This document shows, in pieces, positions 24,163-32,555 of a DNA stretch of 42,058 nt; position 1 is the first letter of the stretch, and the number at the start of each line of letters is the position of its first letter. The notes beneath the pieces were generated by a model. The model ran no database searches and was not told the origin of the DNA. It saw only the letters and a list, made by a program, of their open reading frames with translations. Both the position numbers and the translations under genes were made by a program. Origin of the DNA: Bradyrhizobium uaiense (GTDB lineage: Bacteria > Pseudomonadota > Alphaproteobacteria > Rhizobiales > Xanthobacteraceae); assembly GCF_010811875.1 (NCBI RefSeq), contig NZ_VKHP01000053.1, positions 1 through 42,058 on the forward strand, given 5' to 3'.

Positions 24163-25182
24163 ATGCCGACTCGGACAATTCTCATGGCCTGCGTCATCGT
24201 GCTCGTCGCCGTCATCGCCGGCGCGCCCTTCGTGCTCAACGAGGGCTTCCTGCGGCTTGCGACCGAGTGCCTATTGCTGCTGACGATGGCGCAGATGTGG
24301 AACCTGCTGGCGGGCTATGCCGGACTGGTCTCGCTCGGCCATCAGGTCTTCATCGCCTTCGGCGCCTACGCGCTGTTCTTGGCTTCCGGCTGGCTCGAGG
24401 TCACCCCGATCTGGGTCTTGCCGGTCGCGCCGCTGATGGCGGCGGCGATCGCTGCGATCATCGCCTTTCCGCTGTTTCGTTTGCGCGACGCCTATTTCTC
24501 GATCGCGATGTGGGTGTTCGCCGAGATCATCGGCGCCTTCACGATGAAATCGCAGGCCGTCGGCGGCACCTCGGGCATGCCGCTCGCCACCAGCAAGCTG
24601 ATCGATTTCGACTGGTTCGAGCCGACCATGTTCTGGCTCGCCGGCGGCCTGACTCTCGTCACCATCGCGGCATTGTACAAGATGATGACCTCGAGCTTCG
24701 GCCTCGGGCTGATGAGCGTGCGCGACAATGATCTCGCCGCGATGAGCGTCGGCGTCGACGTCCGCCATAACCGCTTGATCGCCTTCGTGCTCTCGGCGGC
24801 GGGATGTGGGCTTGCGGGTGCGCTGAGCTTCATGGGCAATCTGTTCATCGCGCCGCTGGCGGCGTTCGACGTCAACTGGTCGGTCTACATGATGTTCATC
24901 GTGATCATCGGCGGCATCGGAACGCTGGAAGGCCCGATCCTCGGCGTCATCATCTTCTTCGGCCTGCGCGAATTGATGACCGGGCCGCTCGGCCTGTCCG
25001 GCGGCTGGTATCTCGTCGGGCTCGGAATCATCGCTGTCGTCGTGATGATCGTAGCGCCGCGCGGCATCTGGCCGGCCTTGCGCGATCGTCTCGGTGTACG
25101 GCTGCTCGACGTCCACCGCGCCGCGCCACGGCCGGCCGCGGGCACGATCCTGCCGAGCACGTCGGAACGGGTTACCGGATGA
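24163..25182 (+). CDS. livM: ABC importer permease, LivM type
   Basis: A 339-residue LivM-family permease with LLAGYAGLVSLGHQVF, the coupling region LMSVRDNDLAAMSVGVDV and IIGGIGTLEGPILG. A GTG at 24154 overlaps the previous stop and could be the start, but the ATG at 24163 begins closer to the homologous region. It completes the second importer and is followed 65 bases later by the amine oxidase gene. Confidence 0.88.
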   Translation: MPTRTILMACVIVLVAVIAGAPFVLNEGFLRLATECLLLLTMAQMWNLLAGYAGLVSLGHQVFIAFGAYALFLASGWLEVTPIWVLPVAPLMAAAIAAIIAFPLFRLRDAYFSIAMWVFAEIIGAFTMKSQAVGGTSGMPLATSKLIDFDWFEPTMFWLAGGLTLVTIAALYKMMTSSFGLGLMSVRDNDLAAMSVGVDVRHNRLIAFVLSAAGCGLAGALSFMGNLFIAPLAAFDVNWSVYMMFIVIIGGIGTLEGPILGVIIFFGLRELMTGPLGLSGGWYLVGLGIIAVVVMIVAPRGIWPALRDRLGVRLLDVHRAAPRPAAGTILPSTSERVTG

Positions 25183-25247
25183 GGCAGGCCTTCACGCCGT
25201 CACCATTGCTTGTATTCTGAGCGTTCTGGCTTTGAGTGGAGGGCGTG

Positions 25248-27260
25248 ATGGCTCTGATTTTGCGGCGTGGTGAATGGGCATTGGTGGGCCTGGTTGCGGT
25301 GACGATGGCGGCGCCGCTGCCGGCGCAGGCTGAGCGCAGGATGTGGCCGCAGGCGGCCGCAACGCACCCGATGGACGGGCTGACCACGGACGAAATCCGT
25401 TCGGTCTCCGAGATACTCCGCGGCGCCGGCAAGCTCGACGATGCGGCGCGAGTCGTCTCCATGACGGTCGACGAAGACCCCAAGGACGAGGTGCGGGCAT
25501 GGAAGCCCGGCCAGCCCTTCGCGCGCCGTGCCAACGTGACGCTATTGAGCGGAGGCCATCTCTACGAGGCGCATATCGATCTCGCCGCGCGCAGCCTCGC
25601 CGGCTGGGATGAGATCAGCGATCATGAGGCCGCGCTGACCATCGACGAGCTGATGTCGGCCGGCGATCTGCCGAAGCAGGACCCGCGCTGGATCGCTGCG
25701 ATGGCCAAGCGTGGCATCACCGATTTCCATAATGTGCTATGCCTGCCGCTGACGGTCGGGCCGGTGACCGATCCGGCCCTGAAAGGCCGTCGCCTGCTCA
25801 ACGTGCCCTGCGTCGACACCACGGGCGCCGCCAACAATCTCTGGGGCAAGCCGATCGAGAACCTGGTCGCCCAGATCGATCTCAAGAGCAAAACGGTGCT
25901 GTCGGTGACCGATCTCGGCGTGGTACCGCCGCCGGCGCAGACGCCGTCACACGCCTATGTCGACTCCGGAAAATACCGCAGGCCGCCGAAGCCGATCGAG
26001 ATCGCCGCACCCGAGGGAAGCAATGTGAAGGTGGAGGGCGGCCAGGTCCGCTGGGACAATTGGTCGTTCCATGTCCGCCTCGAGCCGCGCGTCGGCGCCG
26101 TGCTGTCGCTGATCCGCTACGACGACCACGGCACGCTCCGCGACATCGCCTATCAGATGTCCGCAAGCGAGATGTTCGTGCCCTATATGGATCCGGCGCC
26201 GACCTGGTCGTTCCGCGCCTATATGGATATCGGCGAGTACGGCTTTGGCGTGCTGTCGAGCGAATTGCAGCGCGGCGTGGATTGTCCCGAAGGCGCGCAT
26301 TATCTCGATCTGACGATCTCGGACACCAAGGGCAATCCGGTCGTCTCCAAGGGCGCGGTCTGCATCTTCGAGCGCCCGACCGGCGATCCGATCTGGCGCC
26401 ATAGCGAATTGCTCAACAACACCGCCGAGGTCCGGCCGAATAACGAGCTGGTGGTTCGGATGGCCCCGGTGGTCGGCAATTACGACTACCTGGTCGACTA
26501 TGTGTTCGACCGCGCCGGCAACATCGATGTCCGGCTCGGCGCCTACGGCATCGATGCCACCAAGGGCGTTGCAAGCCGGACACTGAGCGACCCGACGGCC
26601 GCGCAGGATACTGCCTACGGTACGCTGGTCGACGAGCGGCTGCTTGCGGTCAATCACGATCACTACATGACGTTCCGGATCGACATGGACGTCGACGGCG
26701 CCTCGAACCGGCTGGTCGAGGATCGCTTCAGCGTCCGCCGGCTGGAGCAGGGCCAGCGCAAGAGCCTGTGGCAGGTCGACACCAGGCCGGTCGCGACCGA
26801 GGGGCCGGTCACGACGCCGCTGAGCGCGGCGCAATTCAGGATCGAGAGCACGGGCAAGACCAACAAGCGGGGCTACCGCACGAGCTATCAGATTATGCCC
26901 GGCCACTCCGACGTCTCGCTGCTCGCCAAGGACGATCCGATCCAGCTGCGCGCCGGCTTCAGCGCCTACACGCTGTGGACCTCGGCCTATGCCAGGGACG
27001 AGCGTTACGCCGCGGGCATGTATCCGAATGAGAACCCTGAGGTCGATGGCCTGCCGAAATGGACCGCGGCGAAGCGGCCGATCGAGGATCGCGACTTGGT
27101 GCTCTGGTACACGGTCGGTTTCCGCCACGTGCCGCGCGCTGAGGATTGGCCTGTGATGCCCGGCCTGTGGCACGGCTTTCGGCTGCGTCCGTTCAACTTC
27201 TTCGACCGCAATCCCGCGCTCGACGTGCCGCCGATGGTGAATGCCAGGGACACCAAATGA
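25248..27260 (+). CDS. Secreted copper-containing (topaquinone) amine oxidase
   Basis: A 670-residue copper amine oxidase, which oxidises a primary amine to aldehyde, ammonia and hydrogen peroxide. A signal peptide ends in AQA near residue 28, so it works in the periplasm. Asp327 in YMDIGEYGFG is the expected catalytic base. Tyr412 in GNYDY is the topaquinone precursor. The copper ligands are His470 and His472 in NHDHY and His627 in FRHVP. The Tyr-to-first-His spacing of 58 is the same as in E. coli TynA by my recollection. The ATG at 25248 is preceded by GGAGG. It follows the importer and has a small secreted protein translationally coupled to its end. Amine specificity is not evident. Confidence 0.93.
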   Translation: MALILRRGEWALVGLVAVTMAAPLPAQAERRMWPQAAATHPMDGLTTDEIRSVSEILRGAGKLDDAARVVSMTVDEDPKDEVRAWKPGQPFARRANVTLLSGGHLYEAHIDLAARSLAGWDEISDHEAALTIDELMSAGDLPKQDPRWIAAMAKRGITDFHNVLCLPLTVGPVTDPALKGRRLLNVPCVDTTGAANNLWGKPIENLVAQIDLKSKTVLSVTDLGVVPPPAQTPSHAYVDSGKYRRPPKPIEIAAPEGSNVKVEGGQVRWDNWSFHVRLEPRVGAVLSLIRYDDHGTLRDIAYQMSASEMFVPYMDPAPTWSFRAYMDIGEYGFGVLSSELQRGVDCPEGAHYLDLTISDTKGNPVVSKGAVCIFERPTGDPIWRHSELLNNTAEVRPNNELVVRMAPVVGNYDYLVDYVFDRAGNIDVRLGAYGIDATKGVASRTLSDPTAAQDTAYGTLVDERLLAVNHDHYMTFRIDMDVDGASNRLVEDRFSVRRLEQGQRKSLWQVDTRPVATEGPVTTPLSAAQFRIESTGKTNKRGYRTSYQIMPGHSDVSLLAKDDPIQLRAGFSAYTLWTSAYARDERYAAGMYPNENPEVDGLPKWTAAKRPIEDRDLVLWYTVGFRHVPRAEDWPVMPGLWHGFRLRPFNFFDRNPALDVPPMVNARDTK

Positions 27261-27571
27261 GGGCCCGCGCGCATCGCGTTGGAGCGGTGGCCGGCGCGCT
27301 GCTGACGTTGCTGGCGACAGGGCCGGCCGCGCCTGGCGCAGCCGCCGAAAGCGCTGACAATGCGTCCTTGCTCTATTTGAGCAGTAGCGACTGGGATCGA
27401 CAACCCGCGCCGCGCAAGGTCGCGCTTGCGGCCGACTTCATGCGGATCTTTTGCACTGTTCAGACGATGTCGGCCGCATCGCTGGCCGACTGCCTCGACC
27501 GCAACGCGGCGGATGCCGCGCCGTTCGAGCGCGCCATGGCCTGCGTCAGCGCGCTGTCAGCCGGCCGCTGA
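27257..27571 (+). CDS. Small secreted Cys-containing protein coupled to the amine oxidase
   Basis: A 104-residue protein whose ATG overlaps the amine oxidase TGA (ATGA), the mark of translational coupling. A basic start, a hydrophobic stretch and an AAA-type cleavage site near residue 30 indicate export. The mature part of about 75 residues has three Cys (FCTVQ, DCLDR, ACVSA) in a probably helical region. I recognise no family. Its position suggests a helper of the oxidase, for example an inhibitor, a copper donor or a folding partner, but that is inference. Its end overlaps the convergent aminotransferase gene by 15 bases. Confidence 0.7.
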   Translation: MRARAHRVGAVAGALLTLLATGPAAPGAAAESADNASLLYLSSSDWDRQPAPRKVALAADFMRIFCTVQTMSAASLADCLDRNAADAAPFERAMACVSALSAGR

Positions 27572-28909
27572 GAGGCCGGCGTCGATCCCTTCGGCGATCC
27601 GCTTCACGTCGGCTGACGTGAGGATCAAGGGCGGTGACAGGATCAGGTTGTTGCCGGAGACGCGCAGCATCACGCCGGCCTCGTAGGCGACATCTGCGAC
27701 CTTTGTCATCGTCTTCTTGTCGGCGGGCTTCTTGGTGTCGCGATCGGCCACGAGCTCAAGCGCGGCCATCAAGCCCTTGCCCCTGACGTCGCCGACCAGC
27801 GGATGCTTGGCCTTGAGCGCGGCCAGCGCCTGCGCGAGGTCCTCGCCGCGCGCGGCGGCATTCTCGTCGAGCTTGAGGCGGCGGGTCTCGGCGAGCGCCG
27901 CAAGGCCCGCGGCGCAGCCGACCGGGTGGCCCGAATAGGTATAGCCATGGCCGATCGAGCCAAACGTCGTGGTATCGGCCTCGAAGGCTTCCGCGACCTG
28001 CTCGCCGATCAGCGTCGCACCGAGCGGGAAATAGCCGGAGGTGATCGCCTTGGCCATCGTCATCATGTCGGGCTTCACGCCCCAGAGCCGCGAGCCCGAC
28101 CATGCGCCGGTGCGTCCGAAGCCGGTGACGACCTCGTCCGCGATCATCAGGATGCCGTGACGGTCGCAGATCTCGCGCACGAGCTTCATGAAGCTGTCCG
28201 GCGGCACGATCACGCCACCGGCGCCTAACACCGGCTCCATGATGAAGGCCGCGATGGTGTCGGCGCCCTGAAATGTGATCTCCTCTTCCATCGCTGCCGC
28301 ACAGAGCTGTGCGAGCTTGGCTGGATCGGTCTCGTTGAACGGGTTGCGATAGGTCGACGGCGCCGGGATATGGAAGACGCCCGGCAGCATCGGCTCGTAG
28401 TTGCGACGGAAATTGGCGTTGCCGTTGACGGAAGCGCCGCCGAAATGGGTGCCGTGATAGCCCTTCTTCAGCGCCAGGAACTTGGTGCGGTCGGCCTGAC
28501 CCTTGATCTTCCAGTATTGCCGGGCCAGCCGCAGCGCAGTCTCGACCGAGTCCGATCCGCCCGAGGTGAAGAAGGCCCGAACCATGCCTTCGGGCTTGAA
28601 CCATTCGGTGAGCTCATAGGCGAGCTCGATCGAGGGACCGTTCGAGGTGCCGCGGAAGCCCGAATAATAGGGCAACGCGCTGAGCTGGTCTGCGATCGCC
28701 TGCTTGATCGGATCGCAGCTGTAGCCGAGATTGACGTTCCAGAGGCCGCCGACCGCATCGATCACGGTCTTGCCGTCGATGTCGGTGACCTCGACGCCTT
28801 CGCCCTTCATCACGATCCGCGGCGGCTGCGTCCGCATCTCGGCGGGATGGGCCATCGGGTGCCAGATCGGCTTGGCGTTGTTCTCAACCAGGAAGTTTCT
28901 GTCGCGCAT
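27557..28909 (-). CDS. Class III (PLP) aminotransferase
   Basis: A 450-residue omega-amino acid/polyamine-type aminotransferase. The PLP lysine is Lys287 in MTMAKAITSGYFPLG, the ring-binding Asp is Asp258 in IADEVVTGFGRTG, and TSGGSDSVETALRLAR (115-130) binds the phosphate. Such enzymes move an amino group from beta-alanine, putrescine, 4-aminobutyrate or other amines to pyruvate or 2-oxoglutarate. It is the third gene of a minus-strand operon, 12 bases after the HAD gene. Substrate unknown; a diamine or omega-amino acid fits the neighbours. Confidence 0.9.
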   Translation of the reverse strand: MRDRNFLVENNAKPIWHPMAHPAEMRTQPPRIVMKGEGVEVTDIDGKTVIDAVGGLWNVNLGYSCDPIKQAIADQLSALPYYSGFRGTSNGPSIELAYELTEWFKPEGMVRAFFTSGGSDSVETALRLARQYWKIKGQADRTKFLALKKGYHGTHFGGASVNGNANFRRNYEPMLPGVFHIPAPSTYRNPFNETDPAKLAQLCAAAMEEEITFQGADTIAAFIMEPVLGAGGVIVPPDSFMKLVREICDRHGILMIADEVVTGFGRTGAWSGSRLWGVKPDMMTMAKAITSGYFPLGATLIGEQVAEAFEADTTTFGSIGHGYTYSGHPVGCAAGLAALAETRRLKLDENAAARGEDLAQALAALKAKHPLVGDVRGKGLMAALELVADRDTKKPADKKTMTKVADVAYEAGVMLRVSGNNLILSPPLILTSADVKRIAEGIDAGLSAAG

Positions 28910-28921
28910 GATGGTTCTCTG

Positions 28922-29587
28922 TCACTCGAGTTGCAGCCCGAAATGCCGCAGCGCCTCGCTGTAGGATGCCGCCGGGTTTCGCACGTCGAACAGCACCGTG
29001 CGCATGTTGCACGCAGCGGCGCCCGTGATGTTGCGGCGCTGGTCGTCGACGAAGACGCAATCTTCTGCCCCCAGCGCCAGTTCGTCCAGCACGCTTTGAT
29101 AGGCGCGCCGATCGGGTTTCAGGATCCCGGTATGGGTCGCGTCGACGATGGTCTCGAAGCGCTTGAGGATGGGCAGACGAGTGCGGAAGTCGGCGCCGTA
29201 GAACAGGTCGAGCTCGTTCGAGAGGATGGCGAGCCGGAACCCGGCGTCGGCGGCGAGGGTGATCGCACGCGCCGCTTCGGGGCGGATCACGGTTTCGGGG
29301 TCGGCACCGCGCGCGCGTTTCACAAAAGTCTCCATGTCGCGCCAGTCTTCACCGAGCATGCGACCGACCTCGCGGCTGCGGGTCAGCCAGTAGTCGCGTT
29401 CCGAAATCTCGCCACGCTGCATCGCCGTCCAGAGCGGATCACTGTCGGGGGCGAACGGTCCGAGCCATTTCAGCGTGCACGGTGCGAGCCCGAGCGTGCG
29501 CTCGGTCAGGTCATGGGTCTCGAACAGCGTCTTCGAGATCACGCCACCGAAGTCGAGCACCAGCGCCTGGGCGAGCGGACGGGTCAT
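28922..29587 (-). CDS. HAD-superfamily hydrolase
   Basis: A 221-residue HAD-type phosphatase. Motif I is LVLDFGGVI with nucleophile Asp12; the second Asp of the usual DxD is Gly14, as in the YihX-like group. LSNEL is motif II, LKPDRRAY motif III and VFVDDQRRN motif IV. The ATG at 29587 overlaps the stop of the Tm-1-like gene by four bases, so the two are coupled. It may dephosphorylate a small metabolite; nothing more specific can be read. Confidence 0.83.
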   Translation of the reverse strand: MTRPLAQALVLDFGGVISKTLFETHDLTERTLGLAPCTLKWLGPFAPDSDPLWTAMQRGEISERDYWLTRSREVGRMLGEDWRDMETFVKRARGADPETVIRPEAARAITLAADAGFRLAILSNELDLFYGADFRTRLPILKRFETIVDATHTGILKPDRRAYQSVLDELALGAEDCVFVDDQRRNITGAAACNMRTVLFDVRNPAASYSEALRHFGLQLE

Positions 29588-30846
29588 GCGGCCGCCGTGC
29601 TGCGGCCGGGGCGGACGATGCCGGCTGCGACCCATCGGTCGAAGATGCCGAGCACCGTTTCATTGAATGCCGCGCTATTGATGTGATCCTCGATCTCGTG
29701 CAGCTCGACCGGTGCCTGGACCGCCGAGCGCATCGCGTCGACAAAGGCGGCGAGGGCGCCGGGATCGTGCAGAGCCTCGCCCTCGCGGTCCCATTGCTGG
29801 ATGCCACCGGTGGGCAGCACGAAGGCAACCGGCGCGCTGGCTTGGGCCAGCTTCTCGGCAATCGCGCGCGCGATCCGCTGGCGATCGGCGGCGCCTGAAG
29901 TGGCCGACGCAAGCAGCCGGTTGTGCGCATGGAACGGACGATCCGACAGCTCCTTTGGAACGCCAAGCCATGCCGGGAAGTCGACCATATCGATCGCGCC
30001 GGGAGCGATGATCTGTGGAATCCCCGCTCTGCCGGCATTCTCCAGCCGGTCGGCGCCGGAATTGACCACCGAGCCGGTGAGCTGATTGGCGACCTCCTGC
30101 AGGCTGAGGTCCAGCACCGCGGCAAAGCCGCCTTGGGCCGCGATCGACTCCATCGCGCGTCCGCCCATGCCGGTGGTGTGGAAGACGACCACCTCATAGC
30201 CGCGGCGCTCGAGCTGCGGCTTGAGCTCGACCATGTAGTGCAGGCAGCTCTTGCCAAGCGACGTGATCGCAACGACCGGCCGGTCCCGGTTGGGCTTGAT
30301 CGCGCTCCTGGCTGCGCCGACGATCGCGCCGCAGGCTTGCGACAGCACGGCCATGCAGGTGCCGTTGAGGCCATAGAGGCCGCCGGCCCACAGGATCATC
30401 ATCAAATCGGCCGCGACGCGCTCCGGCGGGATCAGATGCGAGAATGCGACGGTCGAGACGATCAGCTTCGGCAGGCCGAGCGGCAGCGCCTGCGCGACGT
30501 CCAGCGCAAGGTCGGTTCCCATCGTGCCGCCGATGGCGATCACGCCGTCGATGGCATCGCTGTCAGCGAGCTCGCGGGCCAGGCTTGCGGCGCCGATCGC
30601 CATCAGCGACATCGCGGAGTTCTCGTCGCCGCTTGATGCAATCGCCTCGATCGTGGTCTGCGCGGCGGCGGCCACCGCGTGCTTGTCATGCGCCGGCTGG
30701 TACGGCGGATCGCCGAGCACGCTGATGTCCATCATGATCGTCCTGCCGCCGGCACGGGCGATGCACTCGCCCATGAACAGCAGTTCGTCGGCCTTGGTGT
30801 CTCCCGTTCCGATCAGGAGAATGCGGGGCTGCGTAATCTCAGGCAT
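29584..30846 (-). CDS. Tm-1-like ATP-binding domain protein (UPF0261)
   Basis: A 420-residue protein of the UPF0261/Tm-1 family. It begins PRILLIGTGDTKADELLFM, has AIGGTMGTDLALDVAQALPLGLPK near the middle of the first domain and GRAMESIAAQGG and LPTGGIQQWD later. The plant member Tm-1 is a virus resistance protein; bacterial ones are enzymes of unknown role and usually sit beside a TIM-barrel protein. Here that partner is replaced by a HAD hydrolase. The ATG at 30846 is preceded by AAGG; the frame is open to 30933. First gene of the minus-strand operon. Confidence 0.85.
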   Translation of the reverse strand: MPEITQPRILLIGTGDTKADELLFMGECIARAGGRTIMMDISVLGDPPYQPAHDKHAVAAAAQTTIEAIASSGDENSAMSLMAIGAASLARELADSDAIDGVIAIGGTMGTDLALDVAQALPLGLPKLIVSTVAFSHLIPPERVAADLMMILWAGGLYGLNGTCMAVLSQACGAIVGAARSAIKPNRDRPVVAITSLGKSCLHYMVELKPQLERRGYEVVVFHTTGMGGRAMESIAAQGGFAAVLDLSLQEVANQLTGSVVNSGADRLENAGRAGIPQIIAPGAIDMVDFPAWLGVPKELSDRPFHAHNRLLASATSGAADRQRIARAIAEKLAQASAPVAFVLPTGGIQQWDREGEALHDPGALAAFVDAMRSAVQAPVELHEIEDHINSAAFNETVLGIFDRWVAAGIVRPGRSTAAA

Positions 30847-31070
30847 GACCTTGTCAGTGTTCGCCCGCAGGCGTGAATGATGGTGGGCGACGGGTTTTGC
30901 ACCGAGCGTGCTGGACGTTCGGCCATCGTGCAATCACGCTATGAGCGCGCCGGCTGCGGTGACATCCACCTATCGGTTGATTGCTGTCAAAGCCTTGATT
31001 TGGCGAGGATTGCACCATGCCCGCGGTCCCGGTCGGGAGCCGCATTTTGTCATCGTCACAATGATCTCGC
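30847..31070. other. Divergent promoter region
   Basis: A 224-base gap between the Tm-1-like operon (minus) and the aldehyde dehydrogenase operon (plus). Both promoters must be here; no convincing hexamers or long inverted repeats were found. The plus-strand ATG at 31071 lacks an obvious ribosome binding site. Confidence 0.45.
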
Positions 31071-32555
31071 ATGCAGCAAGCCCAGATCGATCGATATCGC
31101 TCGGCCGTCATTCCGGCCCAACAGCTCTTCATCGGCGGCCGCACCGCGCAGGCGGTCAGCGAGGCACGGCTCGATGTCGTGTCGCCGATCGACGGCAAGC
31201 TGTTGACGAGCATTGCCGACGGCGATGCGGCCGACGTCGACCTTGCGGTGAGGCAAGCGCGGCGGGTCTTCGAGCAGCGAAGCTGGTCGCGCGCGGCGCC
31301 GGCGCAGCGCAAGAACGTGCTGCTGCGGTTAGCCGATCTCATCGAGCAGCACGCGCTCGAGATCGCGGTGCTCGGTGTGCGGGACAACGGCACCGAGATC
31401 AGCATGGCCTACAAGGCCGAGCCGCTGTCGGCGGCGGGCACGATCCGCTACTACGCCGAAGCGATCGACAAGATATATGGCGAGATCGCACCGACCTCAG
31501 GCGACGTGCTCGGGCTCGTGCATCGCGAACCGCTCGGCGTCGTCGGCGTGATCGTGCCGTGGAACTTCCCGCTGATGATCGGTGCGTGGAAGATCGGTCC
31601 TGCGCTGGCCGCCGGAAATTCGGTCGTGGTCAAGCCGCCGGAGCTCGCGTCGCTCACGCTGCTGCGGCTTGCCGAACTCGCGACGGAGGCGGGTTTGCCG
31701 GACGGTGTGCTCAACGTCGTCACCGGCCGCGGCGCATCGGCCGGCGAGGCGCTGGCGCTGCATATGGATGTCGACGTGCTTGCCTTCACCGGCTCGGGTG
31801 CAGTGGGCCGGCGCCTCTTGGAATGCTCGGCGCGATCGAACCTGAAGCGCGTCCATCTCGAGCTTGGTGGCAAGTCGCCCAACATCGTGTTCGCCGATGT
31901 ACCCGACATCAAGCATGCGGCCAAGGTCTCGGCCAACGGCATCTTCCGCAACTCCGGCCAGGTCTGCGTCGCCGGCTCGCGGCTGCTGGTGCAGTCCGCG
32001 ATCTATGATCGTTTCATGGATGAACTGCTCGATGACACCGCGAAGCTCAGGGTCGGCGATCCCCTCGAATTGACCTCGGACATCGGCGCTATTTCGAGTA
32101 AGGTGCAGTTGCGCAAGAATCTGGACGCCGTTGCCCGCGCTGAAGCGCAGGGCGCGAAGCGGATGACGGGCGGCGAGCAGATCCGCGTCGAGAGCGGCGG
32201 CAACTTCATGGCGCCGGCGATCCTCACCGAGGTGACGCCGGCGATGGAGGTCTGGCGCGAGGAGGTGTTCGGCCCGGTGCTGTCGGTCACGCGGTTCGAC
32301 GGCGAGGACGATGCCACAGCGCTTGCCAATGCGACGCCCTATGGACTTGCATCGGCGGTGTGGACCGGAAGCCTCTCGACCGCGCATCGCATGGTGCGCG
32401 CCATCAGGGCCGGTGTCGTGCATGTCAACGCCTATGGCGGCGCCGACATCACGGTACCGCTCGGTGGCTTCAAGCAATCCGGCTTCGGACGCGACAAGTC
32501 CCTCCACGCCCTCGACGCCTATACCGACCTCAAGACCGCCTGGATCGCGCTATGA
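31071..32555 (+). CDS. NAD(P)-dependent aldehyde dehydrogenase
   Basis: A 494-residue ALDH. The active site is Cys299 in NSGQVCVAGSR, with Glu264 in LELGGKSP and Asn165 in VPWNFP. The family part resembles PuuC/BetB-type enzymes that oxidise amino-aldehydes to acids. It would suit aldehydes made by the copper amine oxidase encoded 4 kb upstream or by the neighbouring aminotransferases (inference). Its stop overlaps the start of the next gene (ATGA). Confidence 0.92.
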   Translation: MQQAQIDRYRSAVIPAQQLFIGGRTAQAVSEARLDVVSPIDGKLLTSIADGDAADVDLAVRQARRVFEQRSWSRAAPAQRKNVLLRLADLIEQHALEIAVLGVRDNGTEISMAYKAEPLSAAGTIRYYAEAIDKIYGEIAPTSGDVLGLVHREPLGVVGVIVPWNFPLMIGAWKIGPALAAGNSVVVKPPELASLTLLRLAELATEAGLPDGVLNVVTGRGASAGEALALHMDVDVLAFTGSGAVGRRLLECSARSNLKRVHLELGGKSPNIVFADVPDIKHAAKVSANGIFRNSGQVCVAGSRLLVQSAIYDRFMDELLDDTAKLRVGDPLELTSDIGAISSKVQLRKNLDAVARAEAQGAKRMTGGEQIRVESGGNFMAPAILTEVTPAMEVWREEVFGPVLSVTRFDGEDDATALANATPYGLASAVWTGSLSTAHRMVRAIRAGVVHVNAYGGADITVPLGGFKQSGFGRDKSLHALDAYTDLKTAWIAL

